Assembly (NCBI GenBank): GCA_028023455.1
Contig: JAQFVV010012441.1
Location: 1,359,911-1,423,910 of the forward strand
Direction: 5' to 3'
From: Epiperipatus broadwayi
Taxonomy: Eukaryota > Onychophora > Udeonychophora > Euonychophora > Peripatidae
Length of the DNA stretch: 64,000 nucleotides
Shown here: piece by piece, positions 25,508 to 37,710 of the stretch
Layout: each line of letters begins with the position of its first letter
Numbering within the stretch: the stretch's first letter is position 1
Notes under the pieces: generated by a model
Seen by the model: only the letters and a program-made list of their open reading frames with translations
Databases searched by the model: none
What the model was told of the DNA's origin: nothing
Made by a program: the position numbers and the translations under genes

Positions 25508-25568
25508 ATTGCCCCCATCCCCAGACTGGTTTCGACCTATGGGTCTCTTCAGTGAGAAGTTGGGACAT
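25508..25568 (-). ncRNA. Hammerhead ribozyme-like motif, family ii left arm
   Basis: CUGAAGA (25546-25552), perfect stem II GACC/GGUC with CAUA loop, GAAA (25530-25533), stem III AC/GU with loop CA, C17 at 25524. Stem I is two helices separated by an internal loop (UGGGGA with UCUUCA-type pairs, then GGG with CCC). All conserved core bases are present. Confidence 0.75.
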
Positions 25569-25685
25569 TAGATCTAAAAAACCAACTCAAGCAAAGCATT
25601 TATCTAAAAGATAATTGTTAGAAGAAGATCTGAAACTTTTATCTTTTAGATAAATGCTTTGCTTGAGTTGGTTTTTTAGATCTAA

Positions 25686-25745
25686 TGTCCCAACTCCTCA
25701 CTGAAGAGACCCATAGGGCGAAACCGGTCTGGGGATGGGGACAAT
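25686..25745 (+). ncRNA. Hammerhead ribozyme-like motif, family ii right arm
   Basis: CUGAAGA (25701-25707), stem II GACCC..GGGC with one mismatch, GAAA (25720-25723), stem III AC/GU with loop CG, C17 at 25729. Stem I is six pairs (25730-25735 with 25695-25700), a 2x3 internal loop, and six further pairs (25738-25743 with 25686-25691). Confidence 0.75.
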
Positions 25746-25809
25746 CTAAGATAAAAATGATTTGAATGCCTTCTCTTGTAGTAGCATTTATCATAAATAA
25801 AAATCTTTT

Positions 25810-27650
25810 AATTTTACATATTTGTAAGTGCAAGCTATATATAAGTCATGTGACATCTGACTTGTTATTATATATATATAATGCAAAGCCTACATTATAA
25901 AAGGGTTAACCTTTTTAAAGGTGCTTCAATTACTTGATTCTAAAATTAGAGATTGTTGATCAACAGAACATTCCTAGGCAAATGAAAATCTTTATGACAA
26001 TTTAAATCTTTACTCTTTATCCAAAGACTCATATATGGATGCAGAAATAATTGAATGCAATAAAGCTGAATCATGATTTAATTTATTATTATCAAAAGTT
26101 TTTAACGTTTTCAAATTTTTTACGACCCCAATCCATTCGATTTCATTTCAATTTTGTCTTAGATTTTAATAATGCTAGTGATAAATATATGTATATTAAA
26201 AATTCTAATATATCAGCTAATTATGGTGTCAATTGTTTGCATGTGCAATAAACTAAAAGTTCTATGCAATAATGCATCTGGAATTATAGTGTTCGCTTGT
26301 TAGTATGACACTAATCTGATTTATTAGGGGGTTTCTACTTAGAAATTAAAAAGAAGCACAATGTTTTGAGATTTATAAATAATAAATGATCCAAACTATT
26401 TATTTACTAAATAACATTCTTTACAAAATCACACCAGCTACTTTCTTTTTTAAATATAGACTATGGTAATTTTTTTATTGATGTTAATTATAGAGCCTTT
26501 ATATGTCATGAAGAATGTTAAGGAATTAGTAGCATATTTGCCTGAGGCTTTAAAATTTATAAGCTTATATAACTAGACCATTAAGTCAGCTTTGGTTTAA
26601 GTTTTTTAATATTCCCAATAACATTAATTATTATTCAATAATTATATGATTAATTATTCAGGGGATCATGTGATATTTGAATGGCCTAATAACAGAATAA
26701 GTAATTCCATTCAATTTTCTAGTAAATATTTTTCTATTGATGTTATTAAGTTCTGAATCAATTTTAGAATCTTAAACTGTAAATCCATAATCCTAATACT
26801 TCCTTAAACTATGCAAGACAATCAATAATATATGGCTTAATGCAGTGTTGGAATGATTGATCCAAGATTCCTGGATTGAATGTTAAAATATCATTTCAGA
26901 TACAAATCAAATTACTATTTGGATAAAATATTTTGATGACTGGAAAATTAAAAGAAAGTATGCTTTATTTTAACTTGTTGGCACATAAACACAGAGTCTA
27001 TGAATAATTAAATAACAGTAGCTTGCTATAAATGAAGGCTAATCAGTGAGACATTATTCATGAGAGTTATTTGTATTAGTGTTCATTGACTTTCTCAATA
27101 TTTATATCATTTGACAAAAATAAAATAGAGGTCAGCACTGTCTATATCAGCTTAAGAATTAAAATTAAATGACAGTTTTGCTTTAATAATCTATCTTATA
27201 CAATGTAGATAATGAGGAGAAAAGTAAATGCTGTCTATCACTATACTAGTTTTATAAATAAAACAGAAAATCATATAACAATATAATACTATCCAAAAAA
27301 CAAAATTTTACTAAAATTCTTTCACAACCATGGTTTCATCTATTAACAAATAGACTTTTTAAAGCGAATTTCAACAAGATACATATAACATATATATAAA
27401 TACAAAACAAAATATCCTACCCATCATTCACTTCAAAAACCATAATTTTTTTTTATTAAGAAAAATATTTACAGTGTCAGGTAGCTACATTTTGCTGATT
27501 ATAATAGTTTTTTGTAGAAGTTCAAAGCTTTGCAAACAATCTGTGTGGTGTTGTCATCATATTATTTAGTGCAGTAGTCTGAGATGTTGTCTCATCATCG
27601 GATATAGTAATCTGCACCCATGTGTCCACAAAGAGACACTCTGGCACAAG
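25810..27650. other. AT-rich DNA, no gene recognised
   Basis: No coding or repeat family identified. Confidence 0.5.
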
Positions 27651-27659
27651 AAGGTGATC

Positions 27660-27990
27660 TCTGTTCTTCATGTTTATTAGTATTTTTTATAAGTGTTCCA
27701 AGGATCACTATGTCTTTCACTGAAGATATGTTGGCACCTGGTGATCCATAAAGCATTTAGTAAGCATGCCACTAGCCTCATATTTGTATACTTCCCTTCT
27801 TTAATTGCTCTGTCAATTGACAGGACATTCCCACAGACAGGGGAAACACTAGTAATGATTTTGTTTCTAGTGTATCCCAAGTATGAGCAAAGAAAACAAA
27901 TGTGGTCCAGAGTCTCTTCATGTGTATTAACAAAGTTTAAATATGGTGCTTATTTGACAAAATCATTCAAAAACCATAGTTGTGGAAGAA
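27660..27990 (-). pseudogene. C-terminal relic of a non-LTR retrotransposon ORF2 (tentative)
   Basis: The minus strand reads a frame with NTHEETLDHICFLC, which resembles the post-RT C..C..ET.EH.F..C segment of LINE ORF2 proteins. A further 67 residues follow to a stop near 27677. There is no RT core. It could also be an unrelated pseudogene, since the motif is short. The plus-strand open frame over the same bases is a shadow. Confidence 0.4.
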
Positions 27991-28584
27991 TTTTAATAAA
28001 ATCTTGTTTTTTAGACTAGTATTGTAAAATTATATGATTTTTTGTTTTAAAGAATATAATGTTATTTGATATTATTTATTTCACAATTTACTTTCATTAA
28101 CTTTGTGAGTGGACTATTTTTATTCTAGCAAATAAAATATTTTTCTAATTAATGTTTTTCTTTTAAATATTTCAAAATGGGGCTTAAATTTTATTTTTAG
28201 TTTTCGTTTTGATTAGATATATATCGGGTTTCACAGCTACGTCTTTGTGAAAAATAATGAAAAACTAATAAATCATCATTAATGACAATTTATGATCATT
28301 ATTATCTTCTTTTTATGTCTTTATAAAGCATCCCTTATTAAAAATACTTATTTTCAAATAAAAAGCATACATCAATACAACACAAACATACCAATATATA
28401 TATATCTACGATAAATAAAAATTTACAATGGTAAATATTTTATGAAATGTTTTGAGATTAAATCATTGCAAAATGTTTAAATATAATTAAATGCTTTCTA
28501 ATGTCAACATAGGAGACAATGTAATTTATATAGAAGAGAGATTTTCTATTTTATTATAAACTGGTTACTGATTATGTATGTGTG

Positions 28585-28645
28585 TGAGATATGGACCAAC
28601 TGATGAGTGCTGGTTCAGCACGAAATATGTATATGGTGATGATTT
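28585..28645 (+). ncRNA. Hammerhead ribozyme-like motif, R family (best core)
   Basis: CUGAUGA (28600-28606), a perfect six-pair stem II GUGCUG/CAGCAC with loop GUU, GAAA (28622-28625), and stem III AUA/UAU with loop UG followed by A17. Stem I is weakened by a deletion after the cleavage site (UGG pairs with CCA). Confidence 0.7.
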
Positions 28646-29191
28646 ATCTTTTTCACATGTTTGTGGTCATGTGTAGCAGTTATATAGGATGGAACGAATA
28701 ACTGTAGGAAGCTTAAAAGTATGAATTCAAATACATTCTAATTACATTTAATTCAGCATAGGCAACGTTAATTAAAAAATATTATATTATTGTGATCCAT
28801 CTTTGTCTATGATCTGAAATATGTAGAAAGATAATATGGATTGATACTGACTGAAAGATAGTTTTAATTTGTAGAAATTTAAAAAAACCTCATTAACCTG
28901 TTTTGAAAGCAAACTAAAAATTAGTCATTTTTACTCTTCAAACAGCACTGAAACTATAAATTATTTAGTCCATACCTATACAATTTTTAAAATCCTATCT
29001 GTTATCAAGGCAAGTAAAAGGATACCTTGACAACAGATTGAGATTCTCGGTATTGTATAGATGCAAGATGTGTCATGGATTTACATATATATATGGGGGA
29101 CTTGAACTCAGATTTTCAACCTCTCCACAGTTATCCAATTCCTCTTATACAACTGATACACATGATCACATACATGTGAAAAAGATAAATG

Positions 29192-29252
29192 ATATCCAAT
29201 ATATGTATTTCATGTTGAAACAGTATTCAGCAGTTGGTCTTGATGACCATCT
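29192..29252 (-). ncRNA. Hammerhead-like core, R family
   Basis: CUGCUGA (A6 to C), GAAA intact, stem III AUA-CA-UAU intact, TTGGATATCAT for stem I. Confidence 0.45.
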
Positions 29253-30114
29253 CCCACACATATATACAATTACTGCTTAGTTTATATTAAGATAGCAAAT
29301 ATTTAAACTTTAATGAATGAGCTTTGATATTGTTTACTCTCCATCTCTTCAGCCATCATTATCATTGAGAATCCAAAGATGAAATTCTCAAAACTCTTGT
29401 TGATTCCAATATTATTGTCATACCCATCTTCACACATAGGATTTTAATATGTTTCTTTAATTATACAGAAGAGATTGGCAGAATAAAGACTGAATATGTA
29501 ATATTTAAATATATGTATATTGTCTATACTAAACTTGAAGTAATTATAAGGTATGTGAACTCAGACTTTTAAACTCCCTACAGCTATCCAATACATCTTA
29601 TATAACATATGCACATGCCACATACATGTGAAAAAGATAAATGGTCTCCAATATACATATTTCATGCAGAAACAGCATTGTTCAGTTTATATTAAGATAG
29701 CAAATTTTTAAAGTTTAATGATAAGCTTCAATCTTCTCCACTCTCCAACTCTACAGCCATCCATATCATTAAAAATTCAAAGATAAATTTCTCAAAGCTT
29801 TTGTTGATGCCAATATTATTGTCATACCCATGTTGACCTTATGCCAATCTGACTCCTCACATATAGGACTCTAATATGTCCATTTAATTATACAGAAAAG
29901 AGATTGGCAGAATACAGGCTTAATATGTAATATTTAAATACATGTATATTGTCTATACTAAACTTAATGTAATTATAAGGAACTTGAACTCAGACTTACA
30001 AAATTCACACAGCTGTCCAATTCATCTTATACAACTGATATACATGACCACTTACATGCAAAAAAGATAAAGTTTAAAGATTTGTTATTTTAATATAAAG
30101 TGATGTGTGGGAGA

Positions 30115-30168
30115 TAGTGATATAGACCAATTGATGAGTGCTGGTTCAGTGCAAAATACATATATTGG
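30115..30168 (+). ncRNA. Hammerhead-like core, R family
   Basis: UUGAUGA (C3 to U), GUGCUGGUUCAGUGC stem II, AAAA, AUACAUAUA, TTGGAG. Confidence 0.45.
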
Positions 30169-30250
30169 AGTTCATTTACCTTTTTTGCATGACTGTGGTC
30201 ATGTTATAATTACATTAAGTTTAGTATAAACAATATACATTTATATATAT

Positions 30251-31680
30251 ATATATATTGTTAAAGGAGGTTGCCTTGACAACAATTTTAAATTGTTGAC
30301 TTTTTATTGATATTTGCATTGTGTAAGTATTGACTGGTTTTTAATGATATATCTATATATTACATTTTGATACTCTGCCATTCTAAATATTAATGTAAAA
30401 CAATACTAAAATAGAGTTCAAATATAAAATTTAGAAAAAATATACTTTAAATGCTTTCTTCTAAATTTTATATTTAAATTCTTTTAATATGCTTTACTTT
30501 AATATATATATATATATTAAGTATTAAATCACCCCACATGGTTAAGAAATCCAGTATTGCCCTCTGTAAACTAATATATAAAATACACTAGAGTTCGTAT
30601 TTCTTAACCGTGTATATTTATTTCAGTATAGCGTTATGCACTGGGATTATTTTATTATTATATATATATATAATTGGTGCATAAAGATTTCTGAAATAAG
30701 TCCATATAAATGTCATTATCTTTAGGCTTTCTTGTTAAACTCAGGCTATCAAATAAGTGAAATTAGAAGAAAATAATACCATCATTAATACCTTACAACT
30801 TTCTTATATGTTTACTTAGCTGCTTTCAGAAGCAGCTCTTATTTTAAATCCTATATCTTTCTAATGAAGACAAAATCCAAAAACTAGTCCGGAAATAGCA
30901 TAATGCCATCTGATGCCCAGTACTATCTCAAGCTGACAGTAGATGGCTCTAGAGTTGGATGACAGAATTTCTTTAATAAAAAAAGATAAATTAAAATTAT
31001 TATTGCTCTTTATTTATATAATGTTTAAAAAACTTTATAAAGTGATGGGAATCCACGTATTTGACAAACAATGAATTACCTTGTGAAAAGATAATGAGAT
31101 ATCATTTTATATAGCGCTATGTTTTAATACTGTAATAGTGATATTAGCAATTAAGCCAATGCACATGCGCTTTAAAGATAAATTATAAATGAATAATATG
31201 CAAATTTCGCACAACATGTTTTAAAAATTATTGGGGTATATATATTAGAGTATTTCATAGTTTGATTCCACTATTTATTTATGATTTCAAAGATTAAATG
31301 AGTTAAATAAACGAGAAAAAAATTCTACGATTTTATTCTTTAGTTTTTTTTTTAATTTTTATTATTTATTATACTTTGATGTCAAATTTAGGTCTTACAA
31401 TTTGTGTATAAGCAATCTCAATAAAATTTTGTTACTTATTCCTTGTTAAAGTGTGACACATTGCTTTTCATACTTCAAACCTACCATCTTCTGGACATTA
31501 TGCCAAAATATTTGTGACAGTATAGGAAGTAATTTCTTTCTTAAAAATGATATATAAAGTCATCCACAAACAGAATGAACTTTCAGACCAGAATCACTTA
31601 CTTAAAGAGCATTTGATACATTAAAAATAATTTCTATTTATAAAATTTAATAACAAATTTAAATATTACACATCATAAAT
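30251..31680. other. AT-rich DNA, no gene recognised
   Basis: Contains a small inverted repeat (30421-30476, ATATAAAATTTAGAA arms) and several TA runs. No gene. Confidence 0.5.
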
Positions 31681-31689
31681 ACTAAATAA

Positions 31690-32260
31690 ATGATGAAGAT
31701 ATCTATAAATAAATTGTGTCCAGGAGTAAAAGAAAAGTACTGGTTCATCATGAAATATATCTTGAGGTTCATTTGTCCTTGTCATGTTTCATTCATATGT
31801 TTCAAGAATAGATGGAGGATGGAAGTTCTAGGTATATTTAAAAAAGAATTTAAACATAAAAAAAAAAAGAAAAAGGATAATTATTTTATGCATTTGTATT
31901 CAATTATAAACAGTTAAGTTAATGATTAATTAAGAATTAAAGTATATATCTAACCTCAGGTTATTATCTAGTTTAATAAATATTTAGTAGTAATCATTTA
32001 GATATTAATCTGAAGTGGATGATGTCAAAGTTGTGAGTGAAAAAAGTTTGACACTTGTAAATCAAAGTGTATTAATTTGGTATTGTCAACTAGTAAACAA
32101 ATGATAAAGAAATATTTAAGAATTTGTGACTTGAGCCAACTGAAGAGTACTGATTTCGACTGAAATGCATTATGAGAATCACTTGTCTATCCTTATTTAT
32201 ATGTTTCAAGAATGTGTGCAGGAATGAAAGCTTAAAATAAATATGAAATGTTTAAATATT
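31690..32260 (+). mobile_element. Two diverged R repeat fragments
   Basis: 31730-31830 has TACTGGTTCATCATGAAATA followed by the downstream block. 32127-32230 has a fuller copy with a core. Confidence 0.5.
32127..32180 (+). ncRNA. Hammerhead-like core, R family (diverged)
   Basis: GCCAA, CUGAAGA (32140-32146), a 15-nt stem II region with poor pairing, GAAA (32162-32165). Confidence 0.4.
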
Positions 32261-32269
32261 TGAAAATAT

Positions 32270-33525
32270 TTTGTAATGACAGAAATATTATTTATTATTA
32301 TGTAAAATGTGGGCTTATTAAAGTTTATGACGCAGCATAAAAATTGCATTGCTGGAATAACTTAAAAATCTTGAAGGCAGTGGCAAATATGATGATGACA
32401 TGATAGACTTGATTATAGTAACCTGTGAAAATATTAACACAACCTATTATTAGATAAAGAACCTAACATACTTATGAAAGGAAGATTTGTTTTAATTTAG
32501 TACTTACCATTACAATGAATAATGCATAAGAATATTACAAAACTTAAACAGATGCTGATTAATTTCATCATAGTGAAAAGAAGATTAATCTACAATGAAT
32601 AAAAAAGTTATAGATATAAAACCAATATAAAGTATGTAAATATTATTATAAATTCTATTTATTTACATGTAAAATGAATAATGCAATATATACAGGGCAT
32701 TGGCCAAAAAGAGAATATATATCGTCAAATGATAAATATATATTAGTAAGATTACATATGCAATATTTAAGTGATTAGTACATTAGTCCAATTTTGTGGG
32801 ATGATGAGTAGAAATCACAGAAAATTATGAATCTGGGTAAATTGTAATTTTTTCAATTTAATTGTAATCAGAATTTAATTCAGTTAAAAATATTTAAGAA
32901 CTTTTGTAAGCAGTTAAAAATTCAGTATCAAAGTTTATCTTTACAATAAAATTCGTGTTTTTTTTTTATATTTTTATCATCAAATCTTGAAATCTCACTT
33001 TTTTTTGCAGGAGTGGATGGATTTTATTTTTTTAAAAATTGCTGCTTTTATAGGCTACATTTATCAAAAGTCATTTTTGATAGAAGCAAATATTTATTCC
33101 ATTTTTTGTGATATTTACATTGTTTCTAATAAAAAAGTCCTTCAAGGTTTAGTGCAATAGATGAGTGGGAACATGAGGACTAAAGATTTTGGGATCATGG
33201 TTCAGTCTTTCTCTCAGTGCTTGAATATCTTACGATTTCTGAATGACAACACATTCAATTTTTTAAAAATATTTTATCACTTATATTGTTCTGGATTTTT
33301 ATCACTTATATTCTGGAATTTTTTATCTCTATTATTATCCGTTTTACATACATTTAGTTTTTTTTAAGATATTTAAAACTTCCATTTCATCACAAATTTT
33401 TATAATATGAATAAGGACATTCGAAAAAAGTAAAAGCCTCCCAAAAGAGCTTTTAATACATCTATATATATATATACAGTAGAAAAAAGAAAGTTAAAGT
33501 TGGATTAATGATACCATATGATTAT
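32270..33525. other. AT-rich DNA, no gene recognised
   Basis: No supported feature. Confidence 0.5.
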
Positions 33526-33528
33526 AAA

Positions 33529-33779
33529 CAGAGGCTAAACTCTCCAGATAGTAGCGGCACTCAGTACAAACCAGAGTAATCAATGAATGCAGGAAGGTTT
33601 GTGCATAAAATCCCTGTCTAGTGCTTGTTCATTCAATATCCCCAGATTAGTTTTTAGTTTTTGGCTTTCATCAGTGAGTAGCTGCTAGATAGAGATTTTA
33701 TGCACAAACCTTCCTGCATCCATTGATTACTTTGGCTTGCACTGAGAGACGCTACTGACTGGAGAGTTTTGCCTCTGTG
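33529..33779. mobile_element. Inverted repeat with hammerhead-like motif in its loop
   Basis: The arms about 33529-33615 and 33685-33779 pair as reverse complements (GCAGGAAGGTTTGTGCATAAAAT at the inner end is matched). The roughly 70-nt loop holds a minus-strand CUGAUGA (33668-33674) followed by an A-rich decayed stem II and AUC, then TGGGGATATTG. The flanking GGGGATATTG resembles families i and ii. Confidence 0.7.
33630..33690 (-). ncRNA. Decayed hammerhead-like motif
   Basis: CUGAUGA intact, but stem II is not pairable and GAAA reads AAAA. CUCA before the core pairs with UGGG after AUC. Confidence 0.4.
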
Positions 33780-34378
33780 AAAAACAGTTTGTGTAAGCAT
33801 TAAAAATGGTGATCATGTGACATATGATTATATTTAATAAAAAACAAATAAATTAATCTACGACAGAGTTTAAAGTTTTACCTGGACTACAAATGCCTTG
33901 GTAATCTCTAGTGTAATAAATGATTAGTAATAATTATTTATGAATTCTGCATAATGTTGAAATTGGAAGTGCAGTAAATTCATACTCCTAGTCCAAATTG
34001 TAATAATTTAACATTTAGTTTTGTGTTTTATTATAGTTATTTTTTTAACAAATGAGTTTATATTGTTTAGTATTTGAGTTTCAAGTTTTAAAATTTTTTT
34101 CTCACATTGTTAGTTTTTTCCCAGTTCTTCTGGTCTAAAGTTGATTTAAAGGGGACTCACATTTGCTTCAAACTATATTTTCATCTTTTGTCTTGTACAA
34201 TTTGACATTGTAATATATTGTCTGATTTGAGGTTTAAAACTCATTTTGCTTCTTTTGTTTTTTAATCCTCACATTACTTTTGTTTACTTTGAATACTAAA
34301 TAAATAATAATTTTGAAATTCAAGTAACAATTGTTCATCTTGTTCTGATTCTGAAAAAAAAAACTACTTTCCATTTTC

Positions 34379-34477
34379 TATATTCCTGGAGGTATTATTG
34401 ACAATACCACCTGGGAAACATTGGTAACTAACTCTAAAAAGACATTAGACAAAAGGTTTATTCACCTGAGACACACT

Positions 34478-34510
<33 letters not shown>

Positions 34511-34866
34511 CTTCTGAGAAAATATTGTGCAGACTTATCATTTAGTTGTGTGACTTTAAAATTTTCATGTGCCTAGATAACTAACATTGTCTGTACTTAT
34601 TATGACAATTAACATTATATACTTTTATTATGAATATATCTATGCAGGTTTATATTAGTCTAGATCCTGCATAAATCTAAATATATTAACATGCATTACT
34701 TTTATTAAAATTTAAATTCATGCATAGCAATGTATTTTTTAGACTAAATTCACCATGGGAAATTTATTTATTTGCTGTCTAACTGTAATTATAGAAAATA
34801 TAGAACTTTATTTACAATTTACAAGTATAGACATATATTTGCATACACTGTGTTATAGTTAGCACA
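34379..34866 (-). repeat. 3' LTR of old Mag-like Ty3/gypsy element
   Basis: About 488 bp that match 39436-39545 plus 42385-42867 in the same order. Shared blocks include GGTATTATTG, TTATTCAC.TGAGACA, TTCTGCATAAAT-type segments and CTAACTGTAATTA near the end. On the minus strand the LTR begins TGTGCTAACTATA. The two copies are clearly diverged, so the insertion is old. Confidence 0.75.
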
Positions 34867-34899
34867 AACAGCCTGACAGTTTTCCTTACTCTAAAATAT

Positions 34900-35140
34900 G
34901 GTCCATTGATTATATGACTTACAATAGTCTTTGGCAGGTCTTGGTGGGAGAACAGGTTTGCCATTCTGTTCAGTTAATCTCTCCTCATGTTCTTATGGTA
35001 TGATGTCAAGATTGTCAGACTGTTTAATTATTCCAGATAGATATATTCTGGATGTCTGTTTATCCTTTGGTAGTTCTTCATATTGCATCTTGAAAGATGC
35101 GTCAGTACACTCATCTTCTCTTACAAAGGTACTCTTTTAG
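34900..35140 (-). pseudogene. pol C-terminal tail relic
   Basis: The minus strand gives a charged stretch ending EQNGKPVLPPRPAKDY, like the R-x-G-R-x-x-x-PPxR tail found at the end of many Ty3/gypsy integrases. The plus-strand frame here is a shadow. Confidence 0.45.
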
Positions 35141-35508
35141 CAACATACATTTTATTCTGACATTTCCTGCTTTTAATGACACATTCTGGTGGGTTTTTAA
35201 ATAATTAGTATGCCTTCTTATTACATTTCCATTAATCTTACTTGTCTTAATGAAACTTATATCTCAGAAAACCATTTTTCTTCAACATATCTTATGTCTA
35301 TAATGTACCACCAATTTTAAAATTTTCACTGTCTAAGGAATTTTCTATTATTATAACTTTACTGGATACTAACATTGAAATGTGTACAAAGTTTTTGGTG
35401 CACTATTTAAAGTGGCATCTTTTGTAGACATATATGGCATGTAATGTTGAAATAACATAGAACTTATTAACACTTTATTGTATTCCTTTTTCAGGTAAAC
35501 CATTTAAT

Positions 35509-35727
35509 TCATGGTGATAAGAAAAATGTTAGTATATGGCAAAGCTCATTATTAGGTAAAAAATATTTCAATTGCACTGAGATAAAACAAACTCCTTTAT
35601 TTGATATTATAGTTTCAGAATATTCATGACTAGTGAATCTTTCATTTAAAGCTTTAATAAAATATACTCTGTCCTGGTGTTTTAACAAATTTGTACTCCA
35701 AACATTTAAAATATGAGTCAATAACAA
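35509..35727 (-). pseudogene. Integrase core relic
   Basis: FTSHEYSETIISNKGVCF corresponds to the FxxxGxPexIxSDNGxxF block of the retroviral-type integrase core. The catalytic Asp of SDNG is replaced by Asn, so the protein would be inactive even if translated. Confidence 0.7.
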
Positions 35728-36143
35728 TCAGGAAAATATAGCTATTTAATATCCTGCATGGTCTATAATCTTTGCCATGAGTGGCTTTTAGCTAAAGTTC
35801 TAATCTTTTGGAAACCAATTTAAATGGTCTGCTCAATCTCCCAACTCATATTAAGCCACCACATATATGTCTACCCTAATTCCTTCATTTTTACCATTTC
35901 CGATTGTCTTTTATAAAGTAGTCTTAACACTTGTTTTCTGTCTCTATTAGGTATCAATAGGTGATATGTCATGAGGATACAGTCCTTATATACTGACATG
36001 CCATCACATAAATTCCATATCAGTTTTATAACATAATTTGGCAAATTTTTAAGTCATTCAAATTTTATCCACCTTTCTAATATCTGATACACAGAGTCAT
36101 TTTTAGTTCATTTGGTGACTATTGTACAATAGAACACTGTAGA

Positions 36144-36353
36144 TTATGCAGAGCCTATATAGTTTATCTCTGTAATCTTTGGCTTGAATTTGCTCATGTA
36201 TGGAAGTCTTGATGGTGCATTAGTATGGTCAAATGATTTTCCTGGTTTATAAATGACTTCAAAATCATATTCTGGCAATATATTAATCCAACAGATCATT
36301 TGTTGACTAATATGTTCAGAAGTCTTCTTCAACTTTCCCAAAATTCCCAGCAA
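36144..36353 (-). pseudogene. RNase H relic
   Basis: ILPEYDFEVIYKPGKSFDHTNAPSRLP matches the Ty3/gypsy RNase H terminus (YxPGKxNxxADALSRLP), split here as INILPEYDFEVIYKPGKS and HTNAPSRLP. The Asp of ADALSR is lost. Confidence 0.8.
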
Positions 36354-36849
36354 GTAAAAATAATCAATGTAATATTCAAACTCATATCCAAAACCATTTG
36401 AGAGAACTTCTTAATAGAAAAAATTATTGCCAAAGCTTCTTTGCTATCCTGACTGTAGTTTTCTTCGCAATGATTAGTGTTCTGAATATGTAAGCAATAA
36501 ACAGTCACTTCATATTAGTGATTCAAATAATAACTCTTACTTCACATTCAGAAGCACCAATTGTTATTATTTCTTGATCGTAATTATTAGTAGGCAAGAA
36601 GTTGACCAGAGGTGAATAAATCCTTAGCTTTGTCAAATGCTATTTTATTTTCTTCATTCCACTTCTATCATTGTTTTTTTCTTAACAATTGATATAGTAG
36701 TGTTACAACATGCATTAGTTTTTTAGGAAACTTTCAAAAAAATTAAGTAGGATTAAAAATGCCTGTAAATTCTTAGCATTCTTTGGTTTTGTGGCATTCT
36801 CAATAAGTTTAAACTTTTCTGAATTTTGATATTTTATAATTTATTACAT

Positions 36850-37203
36850 GTCCCAGTTCCACATAATTAGGGTGTCATCAAGGTAAGGAATACCTTTCAT
36901 TACTTAAAGCAAACTATTCATTTTTGCTTGAAGAACATTGGATGCAATTTCTATCCCATATAGTAGTTTATTGCAGTTTAATAATCCTCAATGTATGATA
37001 ATAGTTAATAGTTCTTCCATTCTGCTTGTTACAGGTATTTTCAGAAATGCAGGTCTTAAATTAATTTTTACAAAATATATCAACTTCTTCGATGATGCTA
37101 GTATATCACAAATACTGGGCACTGGATATGTTCTTTTGTTCATGAATTTGTTCGGTGTTATGCAGTCATCTCCACATAGATGAAGAGAATTTTCTGGCTT
37201 CAT
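36850..37203 (-). pseudogene. Reverse transcriptase relic
   Basis: The frame 37203-36988 holds CGDDCITPNKFMNKRTYPVP and FVKINLRPAFLKIPV, the first RT blocks (D-L-R-x-A-F). After frame breaks, LLYGIEIASNVLQAKM (about 36970-36915) and the YLDD catalytic box at 36885-36874 follow, matching LPFGxxxAPxxFQ and YxDD. Confidence 0.8.
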
Positions 37204-37654
37204 TATTGCAATGATAGTAGCACATGTTAGAATCCATCTTTTATGTTATCTTGAATGGCTTCCTCTACTTTTGAATTTAAGGCAAATAGATCTTATTGGG
37301 TCTAAATGAAAGTAGTTGCATATTTTTCATTAACTCAATGTCAATCAGTTGTGTGATTAATTCTGCTGGGTCCATTTTAAGTAATTGTGGATATTTATCT
37401 CAGAACTCTGATTCTAACTACACTCTTTTAATTATGTTAAACAAATTCCTCAAGGTCCAAATAAATTTCTACCCAAAATAGGGCTAAATTATTATTTCAC
37501 TATGTAGAGAATAGAAATTTTATTTGGAATTAATCTTAACACATATAGTTACTATGCCATATAATTTAATCCTATTGCAATTTACATCAGTGGCTATTAC
37601 ATCTGTTGTCTCAAGTTAAATTCTTTTTATACCATCTCCTAATTTTTGTCCAAT

Positions 37655-37710
37655 CATTTTGAGACATTAATGACAAAACTACACTGCTATCAATTTCCAT
37701 AGTAGTTTTT
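37655..37710 (-). pseudogene. Aspartic protease motif relic
   Basis: MEIDSSVVLSLMS stands where MELDTGAxxSxMS is expected. The catalytic triad DTG reads DSS. Confidence 0.6.

Larger units (their letters stand above)
25451..25805. mobile_element. Palindromic hammerhead element, family ii
   Basis: Two arms of about 165 bp (25451-25613 and 25639-25805) with a 25-nt spacer are almost identical reverse complements. The same 50-residue frame can be read from either strand, differing at one residue, which shows how close the arms are. That frame is a by-product and not a gene. Each arm carries one complete hammerhead-like motif, so either strand would transcribe one ribozyme in sense and one in antisense. 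Confidence 0.85.
28540..30250. mobile_element. Second cluster of R repeat units
   Basis: Copies at 28.6 (plus), 29.05-29.45 (minus), 29.57-29.9 (minus) and 30.1 kb (plus) share the CATGTGGTCATGT block, the core and the ATTAAGATAGCAAAT spacer with the 18.7-22.8 kb array. The two minus copies are head-to-tail with about 440 bp between equivalent points. Confidence 0.7.

Noticed and set aside
25423-25833. Two nearly identical small proteins on opposite strands
   Set aside because: They arise from the arms of a palindromic ribozyme element and have no start context or homology.
27693-28019. 108-residue plus-strand protein
   Set aside because: No motif, and the minus strand over the same bases reads a LINE-like C-terminus.
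36938-37183. 81-residue plus-strand protein
   Set aside because: It is the shadow of the minus-strand RT relic, which has clear RT motifs.
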